Counted from the stretch's first letter, positions 40,535 through 50,188 are shown. The stretch is DNA of 64,000 nucleotides from Pilosibacter fragilis (GCF_032490495.1 NZ_JAVYJB010000008.1:1-64000); one strand, 5' to 3'. Translations and numbers: made by a program. Notes: generated by a model not told the origin, from the letters alone.

Positions 40535-42283
40535 ATGAAATGTCTGAAGAGTCAGGAAATGAGAAAACTTGCACCGGAGCTTGATCCGTTAAGGATCGGA
40601 ACGGGCTGGAAACCGGAAGAACTTGCGATGCCGCAGGTCATCATCGAGAGTACGGCAGGTGACAGCCATCCGGGAAGCGGACATCTCCATATCCTTGTAG
40701 ATGAAGTAAAAAAAGGAATCGCTGAGGCAGGCGGTCACGGCGCGAAATATTTCTGCACCGATATCTGCGATGGCGAGAGCCAGGGAACCGATGGAATCAA
40801 TTACAGCCTTGCAAGCCGTGAGATGATCGCGAACATGATCGAGATCCACGCGAACGCGACTCCCTTCGATGCCGGCGTATATCTCGCAAGCTGTGATAAG
40901 GGAATGCCGGCAAACCTCATGGGCTTATTCCGCGTGAATATTCCGGCTGTTGTTGTTCCGGGCGGAACCATGAATGCAGGTCCGGAGATGTTAACCCTGG
41001 AACAGCTGGGCATGTACAGCGCACAGTATGAGCGCGGTGAGATCGATGAGAACCGCTTAAACTGGGCAAAACACAACGCATGTCCGAGCTGCGGCGCTTG
41101 TTCCTTTATCGGAACTGCGTCCACCATGCAGATCATGGCTGAGGCTCTTGGCCTTGCCCTTCCGGGAAGCGCGTTGATGCCTGCGACAAGCCCGGATCTC
41201 TTAAACTACGCGAGAGAGGCCGGAAAACAGGCGGTTAAGCTTGCGAAGATGGACAACATGCGTCCGAGTGATATCGTGACGATGGACAGCTTTGAAAACG
41301 CGATCCTTGTACATGCGGCCATCTCCGGAAGTACAAACTGCTTACTCCACCTTCCGGCGATCGCTCATGAGCTTGGAATCGAGATCACAGGTGACACCTT
41401 CGACAGACTCCACCGCGGCGCGAAGTATCTTCTTGATATCCGCCCGGCAGGAAAGTGGCCGGCAGAGTGCTTCTACTATGCAGGCGGCGTTCCGGCGATC
41501 ATGGAGGAGATCAAAGACCACCTTCACCTTGATGTCATGACCGTGACCGGAAAGATTCTCGGCGAGAACTTAAAGGAATTAAAAGAGAACGGATTCTATG
41601 AGCGCTGTGAAAAATGGCTTCAGAAGTTCAACGAGCGCTACGGAATCTCCATCACAAGACAGGACATCATCCGTCCGGCTGACAAGGCCATCGGAACCGA
41701 CGGCAGCATCGCGATCCTGCGCGGAAACCTTGCTCCGGAAGGTGCGGTCATCAAGCACACCGCATGCCCGAAGGAGATGTTCAAGGCAGTCCTCAAGGCA
41801 AGACCGTTTGACAGCGAAGAAGAGTGCCTGGATGCCGTTTTAAAGCACAAGGTTGAGAAAGGCGACGCAGTCTTCATCCGTTACGAGGGACCGAAGGGAA
41901 GCGGTATGCCGGAGATGTTCTACACCTCCGAGGCCATCAGCAGCGATAAGGAGCTTGGCCGTTCCATCGCCCTGATCACAGACGGAAGATTCTCCGGTGC
42001 ATCCACAGGTCCGGTTATCGGACACTGCAGCCCGGAGGCGGCAGATGGCGGCCCGATCGCGCTCGTTGAGGAAGGCGATCTTATCGAGGTCGATGTGATG
42101 GAGAGAAAGTTAAACATCATCGGTATCAAGGGCGAGCGAAAGACTCCGGAAGAGATCGACGCGGTCCTTGCCGAGAGAAAGAAAAACTGGAAGCCGAGAG
42201 AGCTCCGCTACAAGAGCGGTGTGCTCCGTATGTTCAGTGAGCATGCGGCAAGCCCGATGAAAGGTGCATATCTGGAATTCTAA
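40535..42283 (+). CDS. IlvD/Edd-family sugar-acid dehydratase
   Basis: Iron-sulfur dehydratase of 582 residues. Conserved sites include TDICDGESQGTDGINYSL, YLASCDKGMPANLMGLF (cluster Cys) and NACPSCGACSFIGTASTMQ (cluster Cys). The C-terminal region has GRFSGASTGPVIGHCSPEAADGGP. Its length and family fit both dihydroxy-acid dehydratase and aldonate dehydratases. The GntR-GntP neighbours, and absence of other ilv genes, favour dehydration of an imported aldonate (such as gluconate or galactonate) to a 2-keto-3-deoxy acid. No aldolase or kinase follows within the window. Confidence 0.8.
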   Translation: MKCLKSQEMRKLAPELDPLRIGTGWKPEELAMPQVIIESTAGDSHPGSGHLHILVDEVKKGIAEAGGHGAKYFCTDICDGESQGTDGINYSLASREMIANMIEIHANATPFDAGVYLASCDKGMPANLMGLFRVNIPAVVVPGGTMNAGPEMLTLEQLGMYSAQYERGEIDENRLNWAKHNACPSCGACSFIGTASTMQIMAEALGLALPGSALMPATSPDLLNYAREAGKQAVKLAKMDNMRPSDIVTMDSFENAILVHAAISGSTNCLLHLPAIAHELGIEITGDTFDRLHRGAKYLLDIRPAGKWPAECFYYAGGVPAIMEEIKDHLHLDVMTVTGKILGENLKELKENGFYERCEKWLQKFNERYGISITRQDIIRPADKAIGTDGSIAILRGNLAPEGAVIKHTACPKEMFKAVLKARPFDSEEECLDAVLKHKVEKGDAVFIRYEGPKGSGMPEMFYTSEAISSDKELGRSIALITDGRFSGASTGPVIGHCSPEAADGGPIALVEEGDLIEVDVMERKLNIIGIKGERKTPEEIDAVLAERKKNWKPRELRYKSGVLRMFSEHAASPMKGAYLEF

Positions 42284-42335
42284 AAAAATAAAATGAGACT
42301 GGCAGTAAATGCTGGCTGCCAGCTTGCAAAAGAAG

Positions 42336-42383
42336 CGTCCCGGATCGTGAGATGACAGTTCTCTCTGATCCGGGGCGTTTTTA
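42336..42383 (+). terminator. Terminator of the sugar-acid cassette
   Basis: Hairpin CCCGGATC..AGA/TCT..GATCCGGG followed by GCGTTTTTA. Confidence 0.8.
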
Positions 42384-42389
42384 TATCAT

Positions 42390-42484
42390 TACCATTTCGC
42401 ATTCCCAATCGGAAAAATCTACTGCTGCCACTGTACTGTTACGGAATTATCAGTTCAGAAAATTCCTATCCGCATACAGGAACA
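42390..42484. mobile_element. Truncated, diverged family A element, copy 3
   Basis: Resembles the right two-thirds of the 17980 element (TTCGCATTCCCAATCGG, then GGAATTATCAGTTCAGAAAA, CATACAGGAAC) with about 15% differences by eye. The left end is missing at the terminator. Confidence 0.65.
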
Positions 42485-42510
42485 GCTACATACTTTTCAT
42501 ATAATAAAGA

Positions 42511-42540
42511 TTGCACGAACGAGTGTTCCTGTGGTAGAAT
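42511..42540 (+). promoter_or_regulatory. pcrA promoter with perfect LexA box
   Basis: TTGCAC (42511-42516), an 18-base spacer and TAGAAT (42535-42540). CGAACGAGTGTTCC (42516-42529) matches CGAACRNRYGTTYC at all 14 positions and fills the spacer, so LexA would block the polymerase. Confidence 0.8.
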
Positions 42541-42631
42541 GATGGTATCTGTTGTCGGAATACCGGCGGTTTCAGTATGTGGGAGATACGTGCAGAACCG
42601 TCAGCCTCCGGAAACGTGAAAGGGGAACAGA

Positions 42632-44992
42632 ATGAACAATTACGATACATTAAATCCGATGCAGCGGGAAGCTGTCTTCACTACGGAAGGTCCGCTCTTA
42701 GTGCTGGCGGGCGCCGGATCCGGAAAGACACGGGCGCTGACGCACCGGGTTGCTTATTTAATAGAGGAAAAGGGTGTGAAGCCCTGGAATATCCTGGCGA
42801 TCACCTTTACAAACAAGGCGGCGGGAGAGATGCGGGACCGTGTCAACAGCCTTGTGGAATACGGCGCGGACAGTGTCTGGGTCAGCACCTTCCACTCCCT
42901 CTGTGTGCGGATCTTAAGAAGATTTATTGAGAACATCGGCTACACGACGGATTTTTCCATCTATGATTCTGATGATACAAAAACCCTGATGAAACAGATC
43001 TTCAAGGATCTTGAGGTGAATACAAAGGTATTAAAAGAACGGGGTGTCCTCGGCGTGATCTCCTCCGCAAAGAACGAGATGATCAGTCCGGAAGAATTTA
43101 TGCTCAGCGCGAAGGCTGAGGGGGATTCGAGACTGAAACGGATTGCGGAGCTCTATATGGAGTACCAGAAACGTTTAAAAAAGAACAATGCCCTGGATTT
43201 CGATGACCTTCTTGTAAAGACCGTGGAGTTGTTCCAGTCAAAGCAGGAAGTTTTGGAGTATTATCAGGACCGTTTCCGCTATATTATGGTGGATGAGTAT
43301 CAGGATACAAATACGGTACAGTTTAAGCTTGTGAGCCTTTTAGCGGCAAAATACCGGAATATCTGCGTGGTGGGCGATGATGACCAGTCGATCTACCGGT
43401 TCCGCGGTGCGAATATCAGAAATATCTTAAGCTTTGAGGAGACGTTCCCGGGGGCGAAGGTGATCAAGCTGGAGCAGAATTACCGTTCCACAAAGATGAT
43501 CCTGGATTCGGCGAATGAGGTGATCAGGAACAACACCGGAAGAAAGGATAAGACGCTCTGGACCGAGAACGAGGTCGGAGAGCGGCCGGTGTTCCGGGAG
43601 TTCAGCTCTTCCTTTGAGGAAGCGGAGTGGATCGTGCGGGATATCGTGAAGAGAGGCGGACCATGGAAGGATTACGCGATCCTCTACCGCACGAATGCCC
43701 AGTCCCGTATATTCGAGGAGAAATGTGTTGCGTACAATCTCCCGTATCGTCTCGTGGGCGGCGTAAACTTCTACCAGAGAAAAGAGATCAAGGATGTTCT
43801 CTGCTATTTAAAGACGATCGCCAATGGGCGGGATGACCTGGCTGTGCAGAGGATCATCAATGTTCCGAAGCGCGGAATCGGAGCTATGAGTGTCGCCCGG
43901 GTGAACATGTTCGCGATGGAAAACGATATGAGTTTCTATGAGGCGCTGGAGAGGGCGCAGGCTGTTCCGGGAATCGGAAAAGCGGCGTTAAAGATCGGAG
44001 TATTTACAGACCAGATCAGCGAGTTCCGGAAGATGTTAAAGGAAGAGACTCCGATCAAGGATGTGATCGAGGCGATCCTTGATAAGACAGGATATCGTGA
44101 CGAGCTGAAGGAAGAGGGCGAGGTGGAAGCCGAGTCCAGAATGGAAAATATTGAGGAATTGATCAACAAGGCAGTCTCCTACTGGGAGAGCGCCGAGGAA
44201 CCGAGTCTTTCCGCGTTCCTGGAGGAAGTTGCCCTGGTTGCGGATATCGACAGTATGGATGAGTCAGAGGATAGAATTATCCTTATGACACTGCATTCCG
44301 CGAAAGGTCTGGAGTTCCCGTATGTGTATCTTGCGGGAATGGAAGATGGACTTTTCCCGAGTATGATGTCTCTGATGGAGGGACCGGAGGCACTGGAGGA
44401 AGAGCGCCGTCTCTGCTATGTGGGAATCACGAGGGCGGAGAAGCGGCTGACGCTGACCGCCGCAAAGAGCCGTATGGTGAAGGGCGAGATGCAGTACGCG
44501 AGAACGAGCCGGTTTATTGACGAGATCCCGGATGTGTGCCTGGAACGTCCGGATCGGGATGATTCAAAGACCGGATGGAAGAAAATGGCAGACGCGTACA
44601 GGAACCTTCCGGAGGAAGCGGGACTTCCGTGGGCGAAGGCTTCCGGCGCGGACGGAAAAGCGGCTGACGGTCACACCGGAAGATTCCAGAACCGTCCGGC
44701 GGGTGTGAGTCTTTTTGGACAGAAATCCGATGCCTATAAGAATCCATATGCCTCCGGGACTTCTGCGGCGCCGAAGAACACGCCGACCTTCGGAAAGGCG
44801 TTCACCGTAGAAAAACCGAAGTCTTTGGATTACTCCGAAGGTGACCGCGTCCATCACATGCGTTTTGGTGACGGAACCGTGAAATCCATCGCGGACGGCG
44901 GAAAAGATTTCGAGGTCACAGTCGATTTTGATCATGCGGCGATCGGGACAAGGAAGATGTTTGCTTCCTTTGCGAAGCTGAAGAAGTTGTAA
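42632..44992 (+). CDS. pcrA: ATP-dependent DNA helicase PcrA/UvrD
   Basis: SF1 3'-5' helicase of 786 residues, for nucleotide excision repair and clearing of recombination or replication intermediates. Motifs in order: Walker A LAGAGSGKTRALTHRV (about 25-40), TFTNKAAGEMRDRV, TFHSLCVRILRRF, Walker B MVDEYQDTN, GDDDQSIYRFRGA, LEQNYRST, TLHSAKGLEFPYVYLAG, and YVGITRAEKRL. The C-terminal tail ends in a PcrA-type SH3-like RNA polymerase-binding module (YSEGDRVHHMRFGDGTV). GAAAGGGGAAC precedes the ATG. SOS-type promoter. Confidence 0.95.
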   Translation: MNNYDTLNPMQREAVFTTEGPLLVLAGAGSGKTRALTHRVAYLIEEKGVKPWNILAITFTNKAAGEMRDRVNSLVEYGADSVWVSTFHSLCVRILRRFIENIGYTTDFSIYDSDDTKTLMKQIFKDLEVNTKVLKERGVLGVISSAKNEMISPEEFMLSAKAEGDSRLKRIAELYMEYQKRLKKNNALDFDDLLVKTVELFQSKQEVLEYYQDRFRYIMVDEYQDTNTVQFKLVSLLAAKYRNICVVGDDDQSIYRFRGANIRNILSFEETFPGAKVIKLEQNYRSTKMILDSANEVIRNNTGRKDKTLWTENEVGERPVFREFSSSFEEAEWIVRDIVKRGGPWKDYAILYRTNAQSRIFEEKCVAYNLPYRLVGGVNFYQRKEIKDVLCYLKTIANGRDDLAVQRIINVPKRGIGAMSVARVNMFAMENDMSFYEALERAQAVPGIGKAALKIGVFTDQISEFRKMLKEETPIKDVIEAILDKTGYRDELKEEGEVEAESRMENIEELINKAVSYWESAEEPSLSAFLEEVALVADIDSMDESEDRIILMTLHSAKGLEFPYVYLAGMEDGLFPSMMSLMEGPEALEEERRLCYVGITRAEKRLTLTAAKSRMVKGEMQYARTSRFIDEIPDVCLERPDRDDSKTGWKKMADAYRNLPEEAGLPWAKASGADGKAADGHTGRFQNRPAGVSLFGQKSDAYKNPYASGTSAAPKNTPTFGKAFTVEKPKSLDYSEGDRVHHMRFGDGTVKSIADGGKDFEVTVDFDHAAIGTRKMFASFAKLKKL

Positions 44993-45090
44993 ATAAATTA
45001 GCCAAAAGAAATTTAGTATTGATTTTTTGGGGGCAATCGCATATAATTAAAAACAGCTAAGGAAAGTGCTTATATGTCTATGAGTACGCG

Positions 45091-45124
45091 AAAACCCCCA
45101 GAGTGGCACCTCCGGGGGTTTTCT
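45091..45124. terminator. Bidirectional terminator by the small peptide gene
   Basis: Stem AAAACCCCC..GAG/CTC..GGGGGTTTT. On the minus strand it directly follows the small membrane peptide. Confidence 0.8.
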
Positions 45125-45157
45125 TGCTCTTTGCGGTGAGCCGAACCGTTTAGGCTG

Positions 45158-45250
45158 TTACTGTCGGTTGTCCCTATCCAGCCATTTGCAAACATAGTAG
45201 CCAACTATGCTTGCCGCGACAGAGACAAGGAAAGTGTTTATGTAATCTAT
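45158..45250 (-). CDS. Candidate 30-residue membrane peptide with ATA start
   Basis: The minus-strand frame reads IDYINTFLVSVAASIVGYYV, then CKWLDRDNRQ and stop: one hydrophobic helix followed by a charged tail, the shape of small type I toxin peptides such as Fst. A perfect AAGGAGG (45259-45265) lies eight bases before the first codon, which is ATA rather than ATG; no ATG, GTG or TTG is available in frame. A terminator follows. Either an unusual start codon or a start lost by mutation. The rest of the 44993-45468 spacer shows nothing clear. Confidence 0.5.
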   Translation of the reverse strand: MDYINTFLVSVAASIVGYYVCKWLDRDNRQ

Positions 45251-45468
45251 AAATACCGCCTCCTTTCTGCTGGAGGTGCGACAGCAGTTTTATTTTATCA
45301 TGTTTATTTGTAGAACTCCATATACTGCGGTATAAAAAAATGGTGTCTAAAACTATGAAAATTTAGGGATAGTAAAAACCATAAAATCATGATATACTAT
45401 TACAAAGTATCTGTCCGTGCGGATTATTCTTGTCCGGGGCGGCTGTGAAACAGAAAGGATGTGTGAGG

Positions 45469-45786
45469 ATGAACAAATTCGATACGATGAGTAAAGACGC
45501 ACTCAGCAAAATGGAAGAGCTTATAAACGCGTCCAAGCTGAATGAACTGCTTCATAAAAAAGAAGAAGAGGATAAGAAAAAGAATTGTATCCTCTGGGTG
45601 CTTGCTATCATCGGCGCTGTTGCTGCTGTAGCCGGAATCGCATACGCAGTATATCGCTTCTTTACACCGGATTATCTGGAAGATTTTGAAGACGATTTCG
45701 ACGATGATTTCGACGATGACTTTTTCGAGGAAGAGGAGGAAACTCCGAAAAAAGCTGTCGAGAAGGATGACGAGAAAGAAGCTTAA
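45469..45786 (+). CDS. Small single-helix membrane protein with acidic tail
   Basis: A 105-residue protein: an amphipathic N-terminal part (MSKDALSKMEELINASKLNELLHKK type), one membrane helix (about 40-62, ILWVLAIIGAVAAVAGIAYA), then an extreme Asp/Glu/Phe-rich tail (DDFDDDFDDDFFEEEEE). The ATG at 45469 has GGATGTGTGAGG upstream. I do not recognise the family. Helix position predicts the acidic tail on the opposite side from the head. It lies between pcrA and rlmD and ends at a terminator. Confidence 0.65.
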   Translation: MNKFDTMSKDALSKMEELINASKLNELLHKKEEEDKKKNCILWVLAIIGAVAAVAGIAYAVYRFFTPDYLEDFEDDFDDDFDDDFFEEEEETPKKAVEKDDEKEA

Positions 45787-45816
45787 GCCGAAATGCTTAC
45801 AAACACAATGAGAACG

Positions 45817-45850
45817 AGGCTGTGGCAGGGATCGCTTGCACAGCCTTTTT
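45817..45850 (+). terminator. Terminator before rlmD
   Basis: Stem AGGCTGTG/CACAGCCT with a 14-base loop, followed by TTTTT. Confidence 0.75.
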
Positions 45851-45952
45851 CTGTGCATAAAAACATATCAGGGAACGAGGCATCGTTTACGCGCTGTGCG
45901 ATCAGAAACGGAAAAATCCGATTCCCGGCAGAAAAAGGAGTACAAAAATTAT

Positions 45953-47623
45953 ATGAAAAAAGGTGAGATCTACACTGGTACAGTGGAAAAGATGGATTTT
46001 CCAAATAAAGGAATCCTCCATATCGGAGAGGAAAAGGTAGTTGTAAAGAACGCGCTCCCGGGGCAGACCGTCGAGATCGCGATCTCCAAGCAGCGCAAAG
46101 GAAGATGCGAGGGAAGACTCCTTAAGGTCGTGACTCCCGCAGCATACGAAAACACAGAGGGTGCATGTCCTCATCGTGCGGACTGCGGCGGATGTACGTA
46201 CCAGACGGTTCCTTATGAGGAACAGTTAAAGATCAAGGAGCAGCAGGTCCGGGCTCTTTTAGATCCGGTTCTTCCGGCCGGCTACAATTTTGAGGGGATC
46301 AAAGGTAGTCCGTTGACAAAGGCGTACCGCAACAAAATGGAATTTTCCTTCGGAGATGAGTTTAAGGACGGTCCCATGACTCTGGGAATGCATAAACGCG
46401 GCAGCTTTTATGATATCGTGACCGTGGACCAGTGTGTGCTGGTGCATCCGGATTGCTGTAAGATCTTAAGAGCGACGTTGGATTATTTTACGGAGCACGG
46501 AGCAGTCTTCTATAAAAAAATGGCGCATGTCGGTTATCTGAGACATCTTCTTGTCCGCCGCGGTGTGAAGACCGGGGAGATCCTTGTGGATCTTGTGACC
46601 TCCACCCAGACGGAGGGAACATGGAAGAGTGATAAGAATGAGGAAGCGCTGCTTGAGGGCTGGAAAGAAAAACTTCTTGGACTGGATCTGGAAGGCTCTT
46701 TTGCCGGAATTCTCCACACAGAAAACGACAGCCTTGCGGATGTGGTACAGAATGACCGCACGGTGATCCTTTACGGACAGGACTTCTTTATGGAAGAGCT
46801 TCTGGGATTAAAATTTAAGATCACTCCATTCTCCTTTTTCCAGACCAACTCTCTCGGTGCAGAGGTGCTCTATGAAACAGCCCGCGAATACATCGGTGAG
46901 ACAGACGGAAGAAAGGTCTTCGATCTCTACAGCGGAACCGGTACCATTGCCCAGATCCTCGCTCCGGCGGCAGAACATGTGACCGGCGTGGAGATCATTG
47001 AGGAAGCTGTTGAGGCGGCGAAGGTGAACGCGGCGCAGAATGGACTGACAAACTGCGACTTCATCGCGGGGGATGTTTTAAAAGTATTAGATACCTTAGA
47101 GGAACGCCCGGATCTCATCGTTTTGGACCCGCCGAGAGACGGAATCCATCCGAAGGCGCTTCCAAAGATCATCGACCATTATGGATGCGAAAAAATGATC
47201 TATATTTCCTGCAAACCAACGAGCCTTGCGAGAGATCTCGTCGTGCTGCAGGCGAAAGGTTATGAGGTCACAAGAGTATGCTGCGTCGACATGTTCCCGG
47301 GGACGACGCAGGTAGAGACGGTTGTCTTGCTTTCCAAGGGTGAGGTCGACTCGAAAAAGATTCGGGTTGAGTTCTCTTTGGAAGATATGGATATGTCAGA
47401 GTTCCAAGATGGAGCTACCTATCCGCAGATCAAGGAGTATGTGTTGGAGCATACCGGGTTAAAGGTGTCCAACCTCTATATCTCACAGATTAAGCGGAAA
47501 TGCGGGATTGAGGTAGGCAAAAACTATAATCTGCCGAAATCCGAGGATTCCAGACAGCCCCAGTGTCCACCAGAAAAAGAGAAAGCAATCCGAGAAGCAT
47601 TCAAATATTTTGGGATGATCTAA
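45953..47623 (+). CDS. rlmD: 23S rRNA m5U methyltransferase RlmD (RumA), tail replaced at att site
   Basis: SAM-dependent methylation of uridine in 23S rRNA (U1939 in E. coli). 556 residues. TRAM-like N-terminus (MKKGEIYTGTVEKMDF), [4Fe-4S] cysteines in CPHRADCGGCTYQ (about 67-79), SAM site FDLYSGTGTIAQILA, VLDPPRDGIHPKAL, and catalytic Cys in YISCKPTSLARDL. The catalytic core ends at about residue 455 (VETVVLL). The following 100 residues (ATYPQIKEYVLEHTGLKVSN, then QCPPEKEKAIREAFKYFGMI) are an extra domain, also present at the end of the recombinase at 58288. The junction is the probable attL of a mobile element, so the tail is inferred to be element-supplied. Confidence 0.9.
   Translation: MKKGEIYTGTVEKMDFPNKGILHIGEEKVVVKNALPGQTVEIAISKQRKGRCEGRLLKVVTPAAYENTEGACPHRADCGGCTYQTVPYEEQLKIKEQQVRALLDPVLPAGYNFEGIKGSPLTKAYRNKMEFSFGDEFKDGPMTLGMHKRGSFYDIVTVDQCVLVHPDCCKILRATLDYFTEHGAVFYKKMAHVGYLRHLLVRRGVKTGEILVDLVTSTQTEGTWKSDKNEEALLEGWKEKLLGLDLEGSFAGILHTENDSLADVVQNDRTVILYGQDFFMEELLGLKFKITPFSFFQTNSLGAEVLYETAREYIGETDGRKVFDLYSGTGTIAQILAPAAEHVTGVEIIEEAVEAAKVNAAQNGLTNCDFIAGDVLKVLDTLEERPDLIVLDPPRDGIHPKALPKIIDHYGCEKMIYISCKPTSLARDLVVLQAKGYEVTRVCCVDMFPGTTQVETVVLLSKGEVDSKKIRVEFSLEDMDMSEFQDGATYPQIKEYVLEHTGLKVSNLYISQIKRKCGIEVGKNYNLPKSEDSRQPQCPPEKEKAIREAFKYFGMI
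47315..47326 (+). other. Probable attL core in rlmD
   Basis: GAGACGGTTGTC, codons E-T-V-V. It matches GAGACTGTTGTC at 59938-59949 in 11 of 12 positions and in the same reading frame. This marks the left junction of an element of about 12.6 kb. Confidence 0.65.
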
Positions 47624-47647
47624 CATCCCGCAGAATGGAGGTTTCTT

Positions 47648-47893
47648 ATGGATAGATTGATTTCTTGTGAGTTCAACATGGATAACGCCTGTGTGGAGCT
47701 GAAATTTGCAGATGGCAGCATGATTGCGATTGACACGATTGCCGTGGAGAATGAGGTTGCCGATAATATGTATCAGCGGTCGGAGCTGGACTGGCTAATC
47801 TACAACAAGCCGCTGGAATATGCACAGCTTGTGTTTGGCGGTGATTTAGAACGGTTTGTGCAAGGCGTATCGGAACATCAGTTGATGGATTGA
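47648..47893 (+). CDS. DUF6061-like small protein
   Basis: An 81-residue protein (ISCEFNMDNACVELKFADGS, then MYQRSELDWLIYNKPLEYAQ) of the type I recall as DUF6061, frequent in Firmicute mobile elements; the function is unknown. ATGGAGG lies seven bases before the ATG. It is the first gene of the element after the rlmD junction and faces the sensor kinase gene tail-to-tail. Confidence 0.65.
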   Translation: MDRLISCEFNMDNACVELKFADGSMIAIDTIAVENEVADNMYQRSELDWLIYNKPLEYAQLVFGGDLERFVQGVSEHQLMD

Positions 47894-47960
47894 ACTGAAT
47901 AAACATAGCGCAGCCCACCGGTCAAAATGATCGGTGGGCCGTGTTGTTTCTAACAAGGTT

Positions 47961-50186
47961 TTAAATTGTAAACTGGAACTCCACACCCGTCTTCGTGTTT
48001 CGGACAGAACACTTGCCGCCGTGCAGTTCCACGATATTCTTCGCAATAGCAAGACCAAGCCCCGTGCCGCCTCCGGAGCGGGATTCATCAACTCGATAGA
48101 AAGTGTCCCATACTTTAGCCAAAGCTTCTGCGGAAAGAGGCTTGCTGTCATTTTCGATGGAGAATGTGGTTTTACCACGATTGTTCTGAATCCGTACTGT
48201 GACACTGCCACCGGCGGGGGTGTACTTGACTGCATTGGTCGCAAAATTCTCAACCACCTGTGCAATTCGATTCTCGTCCGCAACGATGGTGCTTTGCTCC
48301 GGGAACTCGTAGCTGATCTGCAGTTCCTTTGCCTCTGCCGCCATTTGGAGTTTCTCGAAGATGGCTTTCGTAAGATCGGCAAGCGAAAACTCATCCCGTG
48401 AGAGCTTCACTTTACCCGCTTCAAGTCTGGACAAATCCAGCATCTCCAAAACCATACCGTCCGTTCGCTCGGCTTCCGCAAGGATCACATCCACATACTT
48501 ATCACGTTTGTCTTCTGCAATGTGTTCCTTCAGTCCCTCTGCATAGCTGTGAATCACCGCCAGCGGAGTCTTCAGTTCATGGGCAATATTAGAGGTCATC
48601 TGACGACGGTTTTCCTCAGCTGCTTTTGCATACTCAAGTGCCGTGTTCAAGCGTGTAATCTCGTTTCTTTGCATCCGGCTCTTATCGCTATGCTTGGCGA
48701 AACCCTCTTGTAGCAACTTGCTTTCATACCAAGCTTTTGACATTTCCGGATATAGGTAGTTCTTCTCTTCTTCGCTCATCAGCGCTTCTCCAACCGATAG
48801 GACAGGTTGGATTAAATGATTTTTTATTATGGAGCGTAATACGAACACAAGTGCCACTGCAATAAGAAGTGTAATTAAGTACACAACGCTCAGTTCGCCA
48901 AATGCGGTGCGCCAAGGAGAGCAGTACACGACACTCACGGTATAAAAATGGAGATCAGGCGCTTCTTCTGCATAGGCAGCCTCCCCATAATAGTATGGGT
49001 CATAATAGGTTTCTCCATCGAAGCTGTGACAGTAGTTCACACTTGGGATTAAAAGGTCAAGGCCATCGTAGAAAGTCAAATTCTTTGCTCCGGCAGCCAG
49101 TTCCGGTCCAAGTTTGGCAACAAGGGAAGCTACATTTTCATAGTCTGTTCCTTTGTACGAAAAAGCAGGAGATATCTCATTATAGCAAACATCAAACCAA
49201 TCAGAGTAGAATACAACAACGTCCTCACTGGATAAAGCGTCAGAGGCATCTTCGTACATGGTGTTCCATTGAAGATCGTAATCCTCTACGATGCCGGAAA
49301 CGGTATACTGACCACTTCCCTTTGAATCTAAGGCATGCTGGAATTCGTCCCAATCGATATATTCAATTTTGATGGGTGTGAACTCGACACCATCAAAAGT
49401 CCCGGTAAAGCGCATTGCGGCAGCATCGAATGTCAGATCGCTGTTGCTGAGTATCTCCTTACCTTTCTCAGTAAGCATTTCTCTATCAAAGAAAGCACGG
49501 GCATTATTCCCGGATCTTTCCTCTCGATTATCCCATTGGTTTTCTGTCAAATACTCGAAGTAAAAGAAATCCGACCAACTACATTCAAGAAGATTTCCTC
49601 CTGCATCATAAACAGCAGTAGCAGAATATACCTTGTTGCTGTTTGGCCGCTTTAGAAATTCATCATCTTCACCAACTATAAATCTCGCACCATAAAAAGT
49701 ATCTGCATGTCCGCCGTCGTCTACCGCCTCCCACCGGCGATTTGCATCGTAGTTCGCATAACTGGAATCAAAACCTTTCCCCAACCAGTGTTCAAAGCTT
49801 CGAGTTGCGATGGTAGATGCAAAATCGCGATAGCCATTTAGATATCTTGTGGCGGCATACTCAGCAGTAACGGAGGTCAAGCAGAACATTCCTGCTCCCC
49901 AAATTACAAACAATGCGAGGGAAAGTAGGCAAGTAATAGCTGTCAGAGCGGTACGCTGTTTCTTTTTCCTTGCTCTGATTAGACCAACCACGATGATGGC
50001 GACAGCCAAAACAACCTTTACAATTCCTTGAAACAGTTTATCCTGTACTAATTCCCAAATAATGCTTTCACCAGAATAATAAGCTACAAGGTCTTTCCCG
50101 ATTGTTGCATAATTGCGGAAATCAACAATCGCCCAGATTAGGAAAAGAGCTGATGCAATCCGATAGCCTTTGGAGATTTTTTTCAT
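47961..50186 (-). CDS. Membrane sensor histidine kinase
   Basis: A 741-residue sensor kinase: two to three N-terminal membrane helices (about 10-120), a large external domain (about 125-430) rich in Asp, Tyr and Trp, another helix (about 440-460), then HAMP-like, DHp and ATPase parts. The phospho-accepting His is in NIAHELKTPLAV; the N-box is DENRIAQVVENFATNAVKY and the G-box GGTGLGLAIAKNIVELHGG. The external sensor has no family I know. The GTG/ATG start follows GGAGGGG and the response regulator stop within five bases, so the two are translationally coupled. No transporter or resistance target follows. Confidence 0.85.
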   Translation of the reverse strand: MKKISKGYRIASALFLIWAIVDFRNYATIGKDLVAYYSGESIIWELVQDKLFQGIVKVVLAVAIIVVGLIRARKKKQRTALTAITCLLSLALFVIWGAGMFCLTSVTAEYAATRYLNGYRDFASTIATRSFEHWLGKGFDSSYANYDANRRWEAVDDGGHADTFYGARFIVGEDDEFLKRPNSNKVYSATAVYDAGGNLLECSWSDFFYFEYLTENQWDNREERSGNNARAFFDREMLTEKGKEILSNSDLTFDAAAMRFTGTFDGVEFTPIKIEYIDWDEFQHALDSKGSGQYTVSGIVEDYDLQWNTMYEDASDALSSEDVVVFYSDWFDVCYNEISPAFSYKGTDYENVASLVAKLGPELAAGAKNLTFYDGLDLLIPSVNYCHSFDGETYYDPYYYGEAAYAEEAPDLHFYTVSVVYCSPWRTAFGELSVVYLITLLIAVALVFVLRSIIKNHLIQPVLSVGEALMSEEEKNYLYPEMSKAWYESKLLQEGFAKHSDKSRMQRNEITRLNTALEYAKAAEENRRQMTSNIAHELKTPLAVIHSYAEGLKEHIAEDKRDKYVDVILAEAERTDGMVLEMLDLSRLEAGKVKLSRDEFSLADLTKAIFEKLQMAAEAKELQISYEFPEQSTIVADENRIAQVVENFATNAVKYTPAGGSVTVRIQNNRGKTTFSIENDSKPLSAEALAKVWDTFYRVDESRSGGGTGLGLAIAKNIVELHGGKCSVRNTKTGVEFQFTI

Positions 50187-50188
50187 CG

